Shown in pieces: positions 7,338 through 16,019 of a stretch of DNA of 64,000 bases (position 1 is its first letter; every line of letters starts with the position of its first letter). Position numbers and translations under genes: made by a program. This DNA comes from Solibacillus sp. FSL H8-0523 (GTDB lineage: Bacteria > Bacillota > Bacilli > Bacillales_A > Planococcaceae). A model generated the notes under the pieces. The model searched no databases. It was given only the letters and a program-made list of their open reading frames with translations, and was not told where the DNA came from. Location: the NCBI RefSeq assembly GCF_038051985.1, contig NZ_CP150291.1:2914001-2978000 (forward strand), in the 5' to 3' direction.

Positions 7338-8177
7338 CTAATGTGTCATGGTTTGAATCGTGTTTTTTAGTGTTTCTTTATAGTGAAGCCATTCCGCGAC
7401 AATCGATTGAATAAACGGATAGCATGCAAGCTTTTGACGCTCGTTTAATTTTAAATAAAACAGGCTCTCGCGCATAATCTCATTTGGGAAATTTAAATAG
7501 ACCAGTTTATGCCGCGCTGTTTGTAAATACGGATGATCCTTCATTAATTTAACTAAATCATAATTCGTTTGTGACAACACCCGGTGCATCCACAAAATCA
7601 ACTCGTCTGACGCTTCCCCTAGAGCTGCCAAATCAAAATCAACAAGCACTACATCTCTATTAGATATCATACTATTATGATGCACAACGTCCCCATGTAA
7701 GATTGTCATGGATTCATGAGCATTGAACAGTGCCAGTTGATTCAATGTATGTGCCGCCTCACGGACAACTTCATTGTAATGATGACTAAGTAACTCTTTT
7801 AATAACACTTCATTTTCAACAAATCGTTCAAATCGTCGTTGCCATTTTTGATGCAAATCATAAATTGGCAAAACATCGTGTTGTTGCCAGTTGATTTGGT
7901 TTTTTGTTTCATGCAGAGCTTGCAGTGCCTTTAATACCTTCTTTTGATCATTCACTTTCCGGTAATCTGCACTTTTCCCTTCAAACCAACGCTGTTTTAA
8001 TATATGAGCATCTTCGTTCCATTCAAGTGGAATATGGTACTTAAATTGCTGTTTTTCCAGTTGCTCATGTACAAACGTTACTTTTTGGGCAAGAAAGTAA
8101 TCATCGTAGTATTTCATAAAATAGGCGCCGTCTTTTGCATCCCACTTCCAGCAATTTTCTTTAATTACATGTGCCAT
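7338..8177 (-). CDS. Aminoglycoside-phosphotransferase-like protein, spore-coat CotS/YsxE type
   Basis: A protein of about 279 residues with the APH/choline-kinase fold: the Brenner-type catalytic segment ILHGDVVHHNSMI and the metal-binding VLVDFDLAALG are both present. Its start ATG lies 13 bases inside the end of safA, so the two are translationally coupled. Several spore-coat proteins in Bacillus (CotS, YsxE, YutH) are members of this family, so a coat role is likely by context; kinase activity and substrate are unknown. In B. subtilis a relative (ysxE) sits beside spoVID; here that position is empty and a relative sits beside safA. Confidence 0.75.
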   Translation of the reverse strand: MAHVIKENCWKWDAKDGAYFMKYYDDYFLAQKVTFVHEQLEKQQFKYHIPLEWNEDAHILKQRWFEGKSADYRKVNDQKKVLKALQALHETKNQINWQQHDVLPIYDLHQKWQRRFERFVENEVLLKELLSHHYNEVVREAAHTLNQLALFNAHESMTILHGDVVHHNSMISNRDVVLVDFDLAALGEASDELILWMHRVLSQTNYDLVKLMKDHPYLQTARHKLVYLNFPNEIMRESLFYLKLNERQKLACYPFIQSIVAEWLHYKETLKNTIQTMTH

Positions 8178-8998
8178 GATCTTTGGTTGTGAGGCATCAT
8201 TTGTGACATTGGAAATGTATTGTACGGCATCATTTGTGGGTGACAGCACGGTTGGGGCATACACATCATCTGATGGATTTCTTCATAATATTGGCGCACT
8301 TGCTGATCATTATCATCGCACATCATTTCTTTACCAGGAGATTCTTCTTGCATCGCTGGTAGCATACGCATCGGCTCTTCTACGGGCATCTTGTGGCAAT
8401 GCGGACATGGCTGTACCGGCATCATTTGTGGCATTTGTTGCATTGGCATTTGTTGCATTTGTGGCATTGGCATTTGTGGCATAAACTGCGGCATCATCGG
8501 TTGCTCGATAAAAATCGGCTGTTGCTGAGGTTGTTGAATATAAATCGGTTGTGGTTGCATCTGTGGCATCATTTGCTGCGGGGGTGCTGTCATATTTTGT
8601 TCCATTGTCGGCTGGACATGCACATGCGTTTGCCAGTTCGGCATTGGCATCGGCATCGGAACTGGCTGTGGGGCTGGCATAGGTTGTTGGAAATAAAGAT
8701 TCCCTTGCCACAAAGGTTTTTGTGCAGGTTGTACAGGAGCCGGTAATGGCGTTGGTACTGGTGCAGGGGTTGGTTTTACTGACACAGGCATTTCCTTTAC
8801 CGGTTTCGGTTGCTCTTTAACAACGGGCTTTACCTCTTTTTTATTCGCAGCATTTGGTAAATAAATTTCCATACCCGGCACGATATAATCCGGATTCGCT
8901 AAATGTGCGTTTAAACGCTTTAGTTCTTCGAAGCCAATCGCATATTGCTTGGCGATTTTCCACAAAGTATCTCCCTTTTGAACAATATGAACGCGCAC
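8165..8998 (-). CDS. safA: SafA-like spore coat morphogenetic protein (LysM)
   Basis: SafA organises the inner spore coat and is brought to the forespore surface by SpoVID. The protein of about 277 residues opens with a single LysM domain (residues 2-47, IVQKGDTLWKIAKQYAIGFEE to VPGMEIYLP) of SafA type. The rest is a low-complexity tail rich in Pro, Met and Gln, with runs such as MPMPQMQQMP and a CPHC pair. B. subtilis SafA is longer (387 residues). The GTG start at 8998 follows AAGGAGG. It is divergent from niaR, as in B. subtilis, where safA lies near the nad genes. Confidence 0.88.
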   Translation of the reverse strand: MRVHIVQKGDTLWKIAKQYAIGFEELKRLNAHLANPDYIVPGMEIYLPNAANKKEVKPVVKEQPKPVKEMPVSVKPTPAPVPTPLPAPVQPAQKPLWQGNLYFQQPMPAPQPVPMPMPMPNWQTHVHVQPTMEQNMTAPPQQMMPQMQPQPIYIQQPQQQPIFIEQPMMPQFMPQMPMPQMQQMPMQQMPQMMPVQPCPHCHKMPVEEPMRMLPAMQEESPGKEMMCDDNDQQVRQYYEEIHQMMCMPQPCCHPQMMPYNTFPMSQMMPHNQRSWHM

Positions 8999-9122
8999 AT
9001 CTTTCCTCCTTTTCTCGTAATAGCATATGCATAAATTGCCTAGTTGCCACAATGTTCACCTCAAGCGTCTGAAAGTTGTGGTACACTTAAAAGCAACAGC
9101 ACGTTTGATAGAGGTGGAAAAA

Positions 9123-9650
9123 ATGAAAAAATTATTAGGAGAAGAACGACGTACAGAGTTACTCTCCCTTTTAAAAAATGCGAAGCAGCCATTAACTGGA
9201 ACTGATTTAGCAAAACACACAAATGTATCGCGCCAAGTGATTGTAAACGACATCAATTTATTAAAGGCACGTAATGAACCTCTACTGGCAACAAGCCAAG
9301 GCTACTTGTATATGCATCATGTACAACAGCAAAAAATCACACGTAAAATTGTATGTAGTCATGCACCTACTGAGGCTAAAGAAGAATTATTTATTTTAGT
9401 TGATTGTGGTGTTACTGTAGAGAGCGTCATCGTTGAGCATCCTGTATACGGGGAAATTATCGCTTCTATTATGGTTTCTAACCGTTTAGAGGTGGAGCAT
9501 TTTGTAAAGCGTGTTGAAGAATCCAATGCGCTGTATTTATCAGCCTTAACGGACGGTACACATTTACATGTGATTAGCGCTACTTCTACAGAAAACTTAG
9601 ATTTAGCCGAGTCGAAATTACGCGAGCGCGGATTTTTAGTCGAACATTAA
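9123..9650 (+). CDS. niaR: NAD biosynthesis transcriptional repressor NiaR
   Basis: A 175-residue regulator with an N-terminal winged helix-turn-helix (about 5-60; GTDLAKHTNVSRQVIVNDINLLK) and a C-terminal 3H domain (about 75-170) containing the conserved histidines in VEHPVYGEI, HFVKRVEE and THLHVIS. NiaR (YrxA) senses nicotinate and represses nad and niacin uptake genes in Bacillota. The start ATG has GAGGTGG upstream; longer in-frame openings have none. No nad gene is in the window, so its targets are elsewhere. Confidence 0.9.
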   Translation: MKKLLGEERRTELLSLLKNAKQPLTGTDLAKHTNVSRQVIVNDINLLKARNEPLLATSQGYLYMHHVQQQKITRKIVCSHAPTEAKEELFILVDCGVTVESVIVEHPVYGEIIASIMVSNRLEVEHFVKRVEESNALYLSALTDGTHLHVISATSTENLDLAESKLRERGFLVEH

Positions 9651-9661
9651 ATAAGAAAAGA

Positions 9662-9771
9662 GCTAAAGCGCCTTTAAGCCCCGACAGACATTGGAGGACC
9701 CGACGCAAAAGTAAACGTTTCACCACTTTTTGCAAGAGGGTTCGAAATGGCCGAGGGGCTGGCGCTTTAGC
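9662..9771. ncRNA. 110-nt nested structured element, unidentified
   Basis: An outer perfect 11-bp stem, GCTAAAGCGCC (9662-9672) with GGCGCTTTAGC (9761-9771), encloses AGCCCC/GGGGCT (9677-9682 with 9755-9760), then GGACCC/GGGTTC (9696-9701 with 9738-9743), then GCAAAAGT with ACTTTTTGC (9705-9712 with 9725-9733). All four stems nest. It has no T-tail and lies between convergent niaR and the FtsW-like gene, ahead of a separate terminator. It could be a small RNA, a mobile palindromic repeat or a 3'-UTR element; I do not recognise a named family. Confidence 0.6.
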
Positions 9772-9816
9772 CTAGACACTGTTACAACGCTAAAATTTTA
9801 TACTTGCTTATCTTTT

Positions 9817-9863
9817 AAAAACAGCTTAGCGGTGTGGATTCACAAACCGCTAAGCTGTTTTTT
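9817..9863. terminator. Bidirectional terminator between niaR and the FtsW-like gene
   Basis: A 17-bp perfect stem (9817-9833 with 9846-9862) contains ACAGCTTAGCGGT and its complement and has A/T-rich arms on both sides. It ends both convergent transcripts; the stop of the FtsW-like gene overlaps it. Confidence 0.85.
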
Positions 9864-11160
9864 ATGCTGAAAAAGTTCGTTGTCCCATATAAGATTTTCG
9901 ACGATAGACACTTAACACTAAGCCGATTAAAAAGGCATTTAATAGGAATGGCGTTACCCCATAACTAATAAACGGTAACGGTATGCCTGCTAGTGGTAAT
10001 AAGCCAAATATCATCAAAATCGAATAGACACTTTGACAGCTATATAATGTAACCGCTGCTAATACAAGTAATTTCCCAAAAGATTGTGGCATTGTTTGAA
10101 TCAGCCATAAGATGCGTAGCGCAATGGCTAGTAACACAATGATTACGAGAATACCCGCTAAAAAACCATACGCTTGAATAAGCTGGACTAAGGCATAATC
10201 TGTGTGGGCTTCAGGGAGATACGTCGCTGTTTCTGCGCCAAACCAGCCTGCTTCAGCTAGTGCCGTTTTCAATTGCAGCATCAAATAACCTGACGTATCA
10301 GCATACATTTCAGGATGTAAAAAAGCTCGAATACGTTCTATTTGGTATGGTGCTAATATAGACTTGTACGCATAAACCATATAAACAATTCCTACGCTTG
10401 TCAATCCAGCTATTGTTAAAAATACGTTACGCTTTTGCTGATTAGAAAAAGTACTAAAGGCAAATAGCACACTCACAACAGCACTATAAAAAATGGCTAC
10501 TGCAAGATTTGGCAACATCATAAACAGGAGTAAAGGTATTATGAATAAACCTATAAACTGCCAAAATTTCCACTTACGTTCCATAAAGAACCCTGCAAAT
10601 GCAACAAGGAATAGCGGTAAAGTTACCCACGCTTGAATGCGAATTGGTCCAATAATATACATTGCCATCCCGTTAATCGACGCGTTTGGCATTAATACTA
10701 AAATCAATAATAATGCGATTGCAATCCCATAAATCGGCACAATAAAACGTTGAATTTTCCGATAATCAATTAGCATCAAAAAAGCAATCAATGCAATCGC
10801 TACTAAAATATGCACAATTTTACGCTTAATAAAGTAGTTTGTCATCCCATCCCCATATTTCATACTTACATCCACTGTCAAAATCGGCACAAAACTTGCT
10901 GCAACAAGTAGTAGAACTGCGCCAATTAACCAAAAATCCCATTTGGGACGGTGAATTTTGTCCATTGATTTCCCTAATTGTGATGCGGAACCCATTTCTG
11001 CAATCGCTTTTTGCTCTGCTTCTTCTGCGGAATAGCCCTTGTTCACCCACGCCTCTTTCGAATGCGTAATATGTTGTTGCAGTTCCGTCTCAACATAACC
11101 ACGCGCTTCTTTTGAGCGCATATAACTCGTAACTTGCTTCAAATATTGTTTACTCGACAT
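9862..11160 (-). CDS. FtsW/RodA/SpoVE-family protein with permease-prefix N terminus
   Basis: A 432-residue membrane protein. Residues 1-65 are soluble and resemble the permease prefix domain (ETELQQHITHSKEAW and GYSAEEAEQKAIAEMGS), followed by about ten membrane segments of the SEDS (FtsW/RodA/SpoVE) fold, including the C-terminal GLLPLAGIPLPFISYG signature. SEDS proteins polymerise peptidoglycan glycan strands. It is not rodA or ftsW itself: the prefix is unusual, no class B PBP is adjacent, and it is co-transcribed with an ECF sigma factor and a PadR-like regulator, overlapping the latter by 11 bases. A stress- or sporulation-induced glycan polymerase is a reasonable guess. Confidence 0.85.
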   Translation of the reverse strand: MSSKQYLKQVTSYMRSKEARGYVETELQQHITHSKEAWVNKGYSAEEAEQKAIAEMGSASQLGKSMDKIHRPKWDFWLIGAVLLLVAASFVPILTVDVSMKYGDGMTNYFIKRKIVHILVAIALIAFLMLIDYRKIQRFIVPIYGIAIALLLILVLMPNASINGMAMYIIGPIRIQAWVTLPLFLVAFAGFFMERKWKFWQFIGLFIIPLLLFMMLPNLAVAIFYSAVVSVLFAFSTFSNQQKRNVFLTIAGLTSVGIVYMVYAYKSILAPYQIERIRAFLHPEMYADTSGYLMLQLKTALAEAGWFGAETATYLPEAHTDYALVQLIQAYGFLAGILVIIVLLAIALRILWLIQTMPQSFGKLLVLAAVTLYSCQSVYSILMIFGLLPLAGIPLPFISYGVTPFLLNAFLIGLVLSVYRRKSYMGQRTFSA

Positions 11161-11548
11161 GCATACGTACCCCCAAAATGCGGTCTTTGATGGATTGCTT
11201 TACATGTACACTGTCTTGTTGTAATTGATTTTTCCCGAGCTTCGTTAATTGATAATATTTCATGCCTTGAACCCAGCTCACCTTAAGCCAGCCCTGTTGT
11301 TCCGCCTCGTGTAATAGGGCGTAAACGCTGCCTTCGTTATCTACAATTTGCTCAATACCACGCACATGAAGCAATTGCGTTAATTCTATACCAGACTTGG
11401 CTTCGATCAACATCGATAATAGTAGCTGTTTCAATGGTAATGGCTGTAATTGTTTTCGAATGTTTTGTTCATGCTCTGTTGTAAACGCTAACTTTTTAAA
11501 CGCCGTTTGATCCATTGCTTTTTTTAAGTTTTTTAAGCACTCTTCCAT
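11150..11548 (-). CDS. PadR-like winged-helix regulator
   Basis: A 132-residue protein with a PadR-type winged helix in its second half (about 45-115: LLLSMLIEAKSGIELTQLL, NEGSVYALLHEAEQQGWL, YYQLTKLGKNQL). PadR regulators are often paired with membrane proteins carrying the permease prefix domain, exactly as with the overlapping downstream gene here. The ATG at 11548 is chosen for its GGAG ten bases upstream. It starts one base after the sigma-factor stop, so all three genes form one operon; an effector or partner-protein role cannot be decided from sequence. Confidence 0.75.
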   Translation of the reverse strand: MEECLKNLKKAMDQTAFKKLAFTTEHEQNIRKQLQPLPLKQLLLSMLIEAKSGIELTQLLHVRGIEQIVDNEGSVYALLHEAEQQGWLKVSWVQGMKYYQLTKLGKNQLQQDSVHVKQSIKDRILGVRMHVE

Positions 11549-11549
11549 C

Positions 11550-12083
11550 TTACACACGCTCCAATCGTTTCTTTAATAATTGCTTTGCTGTTCGCAACCT
11601 CGTTTTTACCGTACTTTCATTTAACTGCAACACCTCGGCCATTTCCTTCATCGATTGTTCCTCGTAATAACATAAATAAATCACTTCTCGGTACTTCACA
11701 GGTAATGCAAATACCGCGCGCGCTAACTCGTTGTCTTGTTCGAGCTGAATGACCGCTTGTTCGACACTTGCTTCACTCTTCACCTGTGCAAAAAGCGCAC
11801 CTTGGGCCGTTTCCACATTTTTTGCGTACCAACTTTTTAAATAATCCTTTGTATGATTAATCGCAATGCGCCATAGCCAAGTCTTTACTGAGGAATTAAA
11901 ATGGAAGGTTGGCAGTGCCTGATAACACTTCACAAAAATTTCTTGCGTTAAATCTTCTGCAACCGCCGAGTTATGTACATATTGCATAACAAGCTGTAAA
12001 ATTTGTTGGCCGTAATCGGTCATGAGTTCATCGATGAGTGCTTCATAGGAATGATTGGTTTGTTCAATTGAATAGCTATCCAT
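11550..12083 (-). CDS. ECF RNA polymerase sigma factor
   Basis: A 177-residue sigma-70 family ECF factor: region 2 (about 30-100, with DLTQEIFVKCYQALPTF and TWLWRIAINHTKDYLK) and region 4 (about 120-175, with LPVKYREVIYLCYYEEQSMKEMAEVL and STVKTRLRTAKQLLKKRL). GGGAGG precedes the ATG at 12083. No transmembrane anti-sigma gene is adjacent; the next genes are a PadR-like regulator and an SEDS protein, so control may be through those or by autoregulation. Confidence 0.9.
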   Translation of the reverse strand: MDSYSIEQTNHSYEALIDELMTDYGQQILQLVMQYVHNSAVAEDLTQEIFVKCYQALPTFHFNSSVKTWLWRIAINHTKDYLKSWYAKNVETAQGALFAQVKSEASVEQAVIQLEQDNELARAVFALPVKYREVIYLCYYEEQSMKEMAEVLQLNESTVKTRLRTAKQLLKKRLERV

Positions 12084-12147
12084 TTTATTTCCTCCCTTCA
12101 CTACATTAGACGAGTGCTACTACTTCAAAGTTTGATTTTTTTTCAAA

Positions 12148-12178
12148 ACAAAAAGTGCGCCCCCAACTAGGAGCACAC
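12148..12178 (-). terminator. Terminator after the pheA / DCC-protein genes
   Basis: On the minus strand GTGTGCTCC pairs with GGGGGCGCAC and is followed by TTTTTG, a few bases past the stop of the 12185 gene. Confidence 0.7.
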
Positions 12179-12184
12179 CTGACC

Positions 12185-12574
12185 TTATAAGAATCGATTA
12201 CGCTGTTCTGCTGTCGGCAACATACATGCCTCTTTTTTGCCAAACCACTTGTAACGGTTTTTCGCGATATAGTTGTATACTGCATCACGCAATGGTTTTG
12301 GCAGCACAATGGCCGCATAGCCTAGCTTCCACAAACCATCAAGCCAGCGTGCAATTTTTAACGCCGCTGTAGACTTCATATAATAGCGTTCCCCTTCAAT
12401 GAGCACGATGCTGTCAAGAGTATAGGGTACAGCAAGCTTTTCTATCAACGCTTGCCCTACTTCACTTTGAAGCGATGCAAATTGAAATATAGCCTTCTTA
12501 TCTCGTTTGATAATAAACTGCACACTAGCATCACAAAAATTACATTCTCCGTCAAACAATACAATGCGTCTCAC
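12185..12574 (-). CDS. DCC (DUF393) thiol-disulfide oxidoreductase-like protein
   Basis: A protein of about 129 residues with the family signature DGECNFCDASVQF at the N terminus, where DxxCxxC gives the DCC family its name, and a thioredoxin-like fold expected. B. subtilis YuxK is a relative. The GTG at 12574 is preferred because GAGG lies eight bases before it; a GTG at 12583 is too close. It begins directly after pheA, so it is probably co-transcribed, but no functional link to phenylalanine synthesis is known. Confidence 0.85.
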   Translation of the reverse strand: MRRIVLFDGECNFCDASVQFIIKRDKKAIFQFASLQSEVGQALIEKLAVPYTLDSIVLIEGERYYMKSTAALKIARWLDGLWKLGYAAIVLPKPLRDAVYNYIAKNRYKWFGKKEACMLPTAEQRNRFL

Positions 12575-12584
12575 GCTTTTCACC

Positions 12585-13457
12585 TCATTCTGGTGTTACA
12601 TACGTAAAATACGTGCCGAGCGACTTAACCGTGCAGCCGAGCGCTTCTAGCTCCTCTACCGCACCTTTCATCATCGCTTCGTTCTCATCTGCAAGTATAT
12701 CAATAATGAAGAAATAATTCCCGAGTCCTGTTTTCAGTGGACGTGATTCAATTTTACTTAAGTTAATTTTACGCCACGCAAATACCGATAATACTTGATG
12801 TAACGCCCCCGATACGTCCGTTGGTAGCGTTAGCATGAACGTTGTCTTCGGCTGTGCTTGCAGTGGCACTAAGCCGTGACGCGTGTTTTTCTTTGACAGC
12901 ACGAAAAATCGTGTGTGGTTAAAATGGAAATCATGAATATTCGTTTCTGCAATATGTAAGCCGTATTTTTCTGCTGCCGAAGCATTCGCAACTGCCGCAA
13001 TACAACGATCCTCTGTTTGTGAAACCATTTCTGCAGCTGCTGCTGTTGAAGAATACGGTGTTTGCTTTACATTCGCCAAATGATAAAACAAATATTTATG
13101 ACATTGCGCTAACGCATGTGGATGCGAATACACTTCTTCTATTTCATCTAATTTACCCGCAAACTTTTTATTCACCAGTAAATGCTGCTGAATCTTTGAC
13201 ATCACTTCTGCTGTGACGAAAAGGTCTGCCTCATGGTATAAATAATCAACCGTTAATGGCACCGAGCCTTCCAGCGCATTTTCGACTGGAACTACTGCTA
13301 ACTCGACTTTACCCTCTGCTACCGCTTCTATACATTCTGGAATCGATTTATACGGGATATGCCAATCGTGTGGAAACAGTCCCTTTGTAGCTAAGTATGT
13401 AAATGACGCCTCCGGACCTAAATAAGCAATTCGTTTTTCCCATTGTTGTTGTGACAT
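12585..13457 (-). CDS. pheA: Prephenate dehydratase
   Basis: PheA converts prephenate to phenylpyruvate in phenylalanine synthesis. The 290-residue protein has the catalytic domain (about 8-190, with YLGPEASFTYLA, VPVENALEGSV and HDFHFNHTRFFVL) and a C-terminal ACT regulatory domain with the Phe-binding ESRPLK motif (about 205-285). GAGGTG precedes the ATG. It lies next to pheB and obg, the order found in B. subtilis. A terminator separates it from pheB. Confidence 0.96.
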   Translation of the reverse strand: MSQQQWEKRIAYLGPEASFTYLATKGLFPHDWHIPYKSIPECIEAVAEGKVELAVVPVENALEGSVPLTVDYLYHEADLFVTAEVMSKIQQHLLVNKKFAGKLDEIEEVYSHPHALAQCHKYLFYHLANVKQTPYSSTAAAAEMVSQTEDRCIAAVANASAAEKYGLHIAETNIHDFHFNHTRFFVLSKKNTRHGLVPLQAQPKTTFMLTLPTDVSGALHQVLSVFAWRKINLSKIESRPLKTGLGNYFFIIDILADENEAMMKGAVEELEALGCTVKSLGTYFTYVTPE

Positions 13458-13507
13458 ATGCTTGCACCTCTTTTTGAGTTCTAAATTTTCAGTAAATTAT
13501 TTTTGAT

Positions 13508-13551
13508 AAAAAAAGGGCGTCCAATAGGTCCGAGAACGAATTGGACGACCC
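13508..13551 (-). terminator. Terminator after pheB
   Basis: On the minus strand GGGTCGTCCAAT (13540-13551) pairs with ATTGGACGCCC (13515-13525), one mismatch, and is followed by seven T (13508-13514). It lies 12 bases after the pheB stop and before pheA. Confidence 0.85.
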
Positions 13552-13563
13552 AGTTTCAAAAAA

Positions 13564-14019
13564 TTATAACGCACCTGAGCTAATGACTTCAGCTGATTCG
13601 ACAAAGTCTAGCTGATTTAAGCTGCGAATGAGCTCATCTAACTCATTAACCATGCTCGTTACATCTAAAGAGAGTGTAACGTTTGCACGGCCTTGAATCG
13701 GAATCGTTTGGTGAATCGTCAACACATTACAATGTGCATCGGATACCGTTTCAAGTAATTTTGCTAAAGTGCCTTTACGGTCTTGTAATTGAATAAACAC
13801 CGTTAAAATGCGCTCTTGCACAATTGAATGGAAAGGAAAAACTGCATCACGATATTTATAAAATGCACTGCGTGACAGGTCAACTTGCTTTACCGCATCC
13901 CATATCGAAGCGACGGTTCCATTTTGGAGGAGCTGTTTCGCTTCTAATGTTTTTTGCATCGCATCGGTTAAAACGTCTTCACGCACTAAATAATATCGTT
14001 GATTCGCTACGTTTTTCAT
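13564..14019 (-). CDS. pheB: ACT domain-containing protein PheB
   Basis: A 151-residue protein of the PheB (UPF0735) family, with an N-terminal helical region (about 1-65, ending in DLSRSAFYKYRDAVFPF) and a C-terminal ACT domain (about 70-148). The role in Bacillus is not firmly established; an amino-acid-sensing regulatory role for the phenylalanine pathway is inferred from the ACT domain and from its place between pheA and obg. The ATG at 14019 has GAGGGATC upstream and overrides a TTG three bases earlier. It starts 13 bases after obg. Confidence 0.92.
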   Translation of the reverse strand: MKNVANQRYYLVREDVLTDAMQKTLEAKQLLQNGTVASIWDAVKQVDLSRSAFYKYRDAVFPFHSIVQERILTVFIQLQDRKGTLAKLLETVSDAHCNVLTIHQTIPIQGRANVTLSLDVTSMVNELDELIRSLNQLDFVESAEVISSGAL

Positions 14020-14032
14020 CAAGATCCCTCAC

Positions 14033-15322
14033 TTAGTCAACAAAGTCAAATTCGAATTCCATTAAACGAACTGTGTCGCCGTTTTCAGCGCCACGTTTAC
14101 GAAGTGCTTCATCTACACCCATTGCACGTAATTGACGAGCAAAGCGGCGAATACCGTCTTCACGGCTGAAGTCTGTCATTTTGAATAGACGTTCAATTGT
14201 GTAACCAGAAAGTACGTATGCACCATCATCATCACGAGTCACTTCGAAGTCCCCGCCTTTTGATTCGTGCTTGTAAAGTACAACTGCATCTGACTCTTCA
14301 TCGATTACATCATGTAATAAGAATTCTGGTGTTACTTCTAGTAAGTCTGCAATTTCGAATACTACTGGTTTTAACCCTTGACGAGAAACTGCTGAAACTG
14401 GGAAGATTTTCACTTTGTCTCCCACTTTCTTTTTGAAGACTTCTAAGTTTTCTTCTGCATCCGGCATATCCATCTTGTTTGCAACAATGATTTGCGGACG
14501 CTCCAGAAGGCGTAAATTATATTGTTCAAGCTCGTTGTTAATTGTTACATAGTCATCGTAAGGCTCGCGTCCTTCAATACCACTCATATCAATTACGTGC
14601 ACGATTACACGTGTACGCTCGATATGGCGTAAGAACTGCATCCCTAAACCAACACCTTGGTGTGCGCCTTCGATTAAGCCTGGTAAATCGGCCATAGCGA
14701 ATGAACGGTTATCTTCTGTTTCAACCATACCTAAGTTCGGTACGATTGTTGTGAAGTGATAAGCACCAATTTTTGGCTTCGCTGATGATACAACAGATAG
14801 TAATGTTGATTTTCCTACTGAAGGGAAACCTACTAAACCAACGTCAGCTAATACTTTTAATTCTAAAATAACTTCTAACTCTTCGCCTGGTTCACCTTTT
14901 TCCGCAAGCTCTGGAGCTGGGTTTGATGGTGTCGCAAAACGACAGTTACCACGTCCACCACGACCCGCTTTTGCAATAACGGCTTGTTGACCATGCTCTA
15001 CTAAATCTGCGATAACAGTTTTTGTTTCTGCATTCATCACAACTGTTCCTGGTGGCACTTTTACGATTAAATCTTCCGCACGACGACCGTGCATCCCTTT
15101 ACTCATTCCGTGCTCTCCGCGTTCCGCTTTAAAGTGACGTTTGTAACGGAAATCCATTAACGTACGTAAACCTTCTTCTACTTCAAAAACAACGTTACCA
15201 CCACGTGCACCATCTCCACCTGCTGGACCACCATTTGGTACATACTTTTCACGACGGAAGGCTACCATACCATCTCCACCGTCTCCACCTCTAACATAAA
15301 CCTTTACGTGATCGACAAACAT
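14033..15322 (-). CDS. obg: Obg-family GTPase
   Basis: A 429-residue essential GTPase linked to 50S assembly, the general stress response and sporulation entry. Three domains are visible: the glycine-rich OBG fold (about 1-158, [17 protein letters not shown]), the G domain (about 160-330 with [23 protein letters not shown] and NKMD), and the C-terminal OCT domain (about 350-425). The ATG at 15322 has GAGGAGTGA upstream; an upstream extension to 15379 runs into spo0B and is rejected. It follows spo0B by four bases, as in B. subtilis. Confidence 0.97.
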   Translation of the reverse strand: MFVDHVKVYVRGGDGGDGMVAFRREKYVPNGGPAGGDGARGGNVVFEVEEGLRTLMDFRYKRHFKAERGEHGMSKGMHGRRAEDLIVKVPPGTVVMNAETKTVIADLVEHGQQAVIAKAGRGGRGNCRFATPSNPAPELAEKGEPGEELEVILELKVLADVGLVGFPSVGKSTLLSVVSSAKPKIGAYHFTTIVPNLGMVETEDNRSFAMADLPGLIEGAHQGVGLGMQFLRHIERTRVIVHVIDMSGIEGREPYDDYVTINNELEQYNLRLLERPQIIVANKMDMPDAEENLEVFKKKVGDKVKIFPVSAVSRQGLKPVVFEIADLLEVTPEFLLHDVIDEESDAVVLYKHESKGGDFEVTRDDDGAYVLSGYTIERLFKMTDFSREDGIRRFARQLRAMGVDEALRKRGAENGDTVRLMEFEFDFVD

Positions 15323-15326
15323 AAAT

Positions 15327-15851
15327 TCACTCCTCATAATGATGAACAACATATTTCCATGTAGTATCTGTTTGTTCATACGTTTTTACTTCAAAAATTG
15401 TATTCTCTATTGAAATTGGCATCATCTGCCACTTTCCACTTAAATGGAATGTAATTGACCATCCCTTGTCATCTGTTTCAATACTCAACGTTAACTGATG
15501 CTCAGTATAAGGGTCGAGCACCTCATAAACATGAATAATTGTCTTTTCCAAGTATTGCACAATTGCTTCATCATACTTGCTATTTATAGGAGCTTGTACG
15601 TGACTTGATAACTGCAATTGTAAAGCTGGATAGCGCCATTGCACGGTATGAAGCCACTCTACGGTGTTTTTCAAATCTAGTTGATTGATGTTTGATAACG
15701 TTTTACAATGTTCAGATTGTTGTAAAATGACATTTTTTGCATCATCTACTCGTCCTAAATCCAAATTCATTTGAATTAAATGAAGCTGATTTAAATAATC
15801 GTGATTGGCGTAACGTAACGCTTCACTAACAGTTAGTTTGGCAACGACCAT
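15327..15851 (-). CDS. spo0B: Sporulation phosphotransferase Spo0B
   Basis: Spo0B relays phosphate from Spo0F to Spo0A. The 174-residue protein has the helical-hairpin dimerisation domain with the phosphorylated histidine at H17 in [19 protein letters not shown], and a degenerate ATPase-like C-terminal domain. Overall divergence is high, as usual for Spo0B, and the identification leans on the His motif, length and position between rpmA and obg. GGAGAG precedes the ATG. Confidence 0.9.
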   Translation of the reverse strand: MVVAKLTVSEALRYANHDYLNQLHLIQMNLDLGRVDDAKNVILQQSEHCKTLSNINQLDLKNTVEWLHTVQWRYPALQLQLSSHVQAPINSKYDEAIVQYLEKTIIHVYEVLDPYTEHQLTLSIETDDKGWSITFHLSGKWQMMPISIENTIFEVKTYEQTDTTWKYVVHHYEE

Positions 15852-16019
15852 TTTGCACTCTCCGTTTTACAGATTCGTTATTAGTATAACAAGTTTTCAC
15901 TCATTTTTCCTTCCATACCTCACACAAATAACGCACTCAATACTTAAGAAAACTTCAATTATCCATAGAAAAGTGTTTTTACGTGCATCAATTCTCTAGA
16001 CAACCATTTTATCCAAAAA

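Noticed and set aside
8331-8746. Long ORFs on both strands opposite or shifted to safA, and an apparent short tandem repeat resembling a CRISPR or VNTR
   Set aside because: They are shadows of the Met/Gln/Pro-coding low-complexity tail of safA; there is no repeat-spacer periodicity.
9862-11160. Calling the SEDS protein spoVE, rodA or ftsW
   Set aside because: The permease prefix domain and the sigma/PadR operon are unlike those genes, and no division or PBP gene is adjacent.
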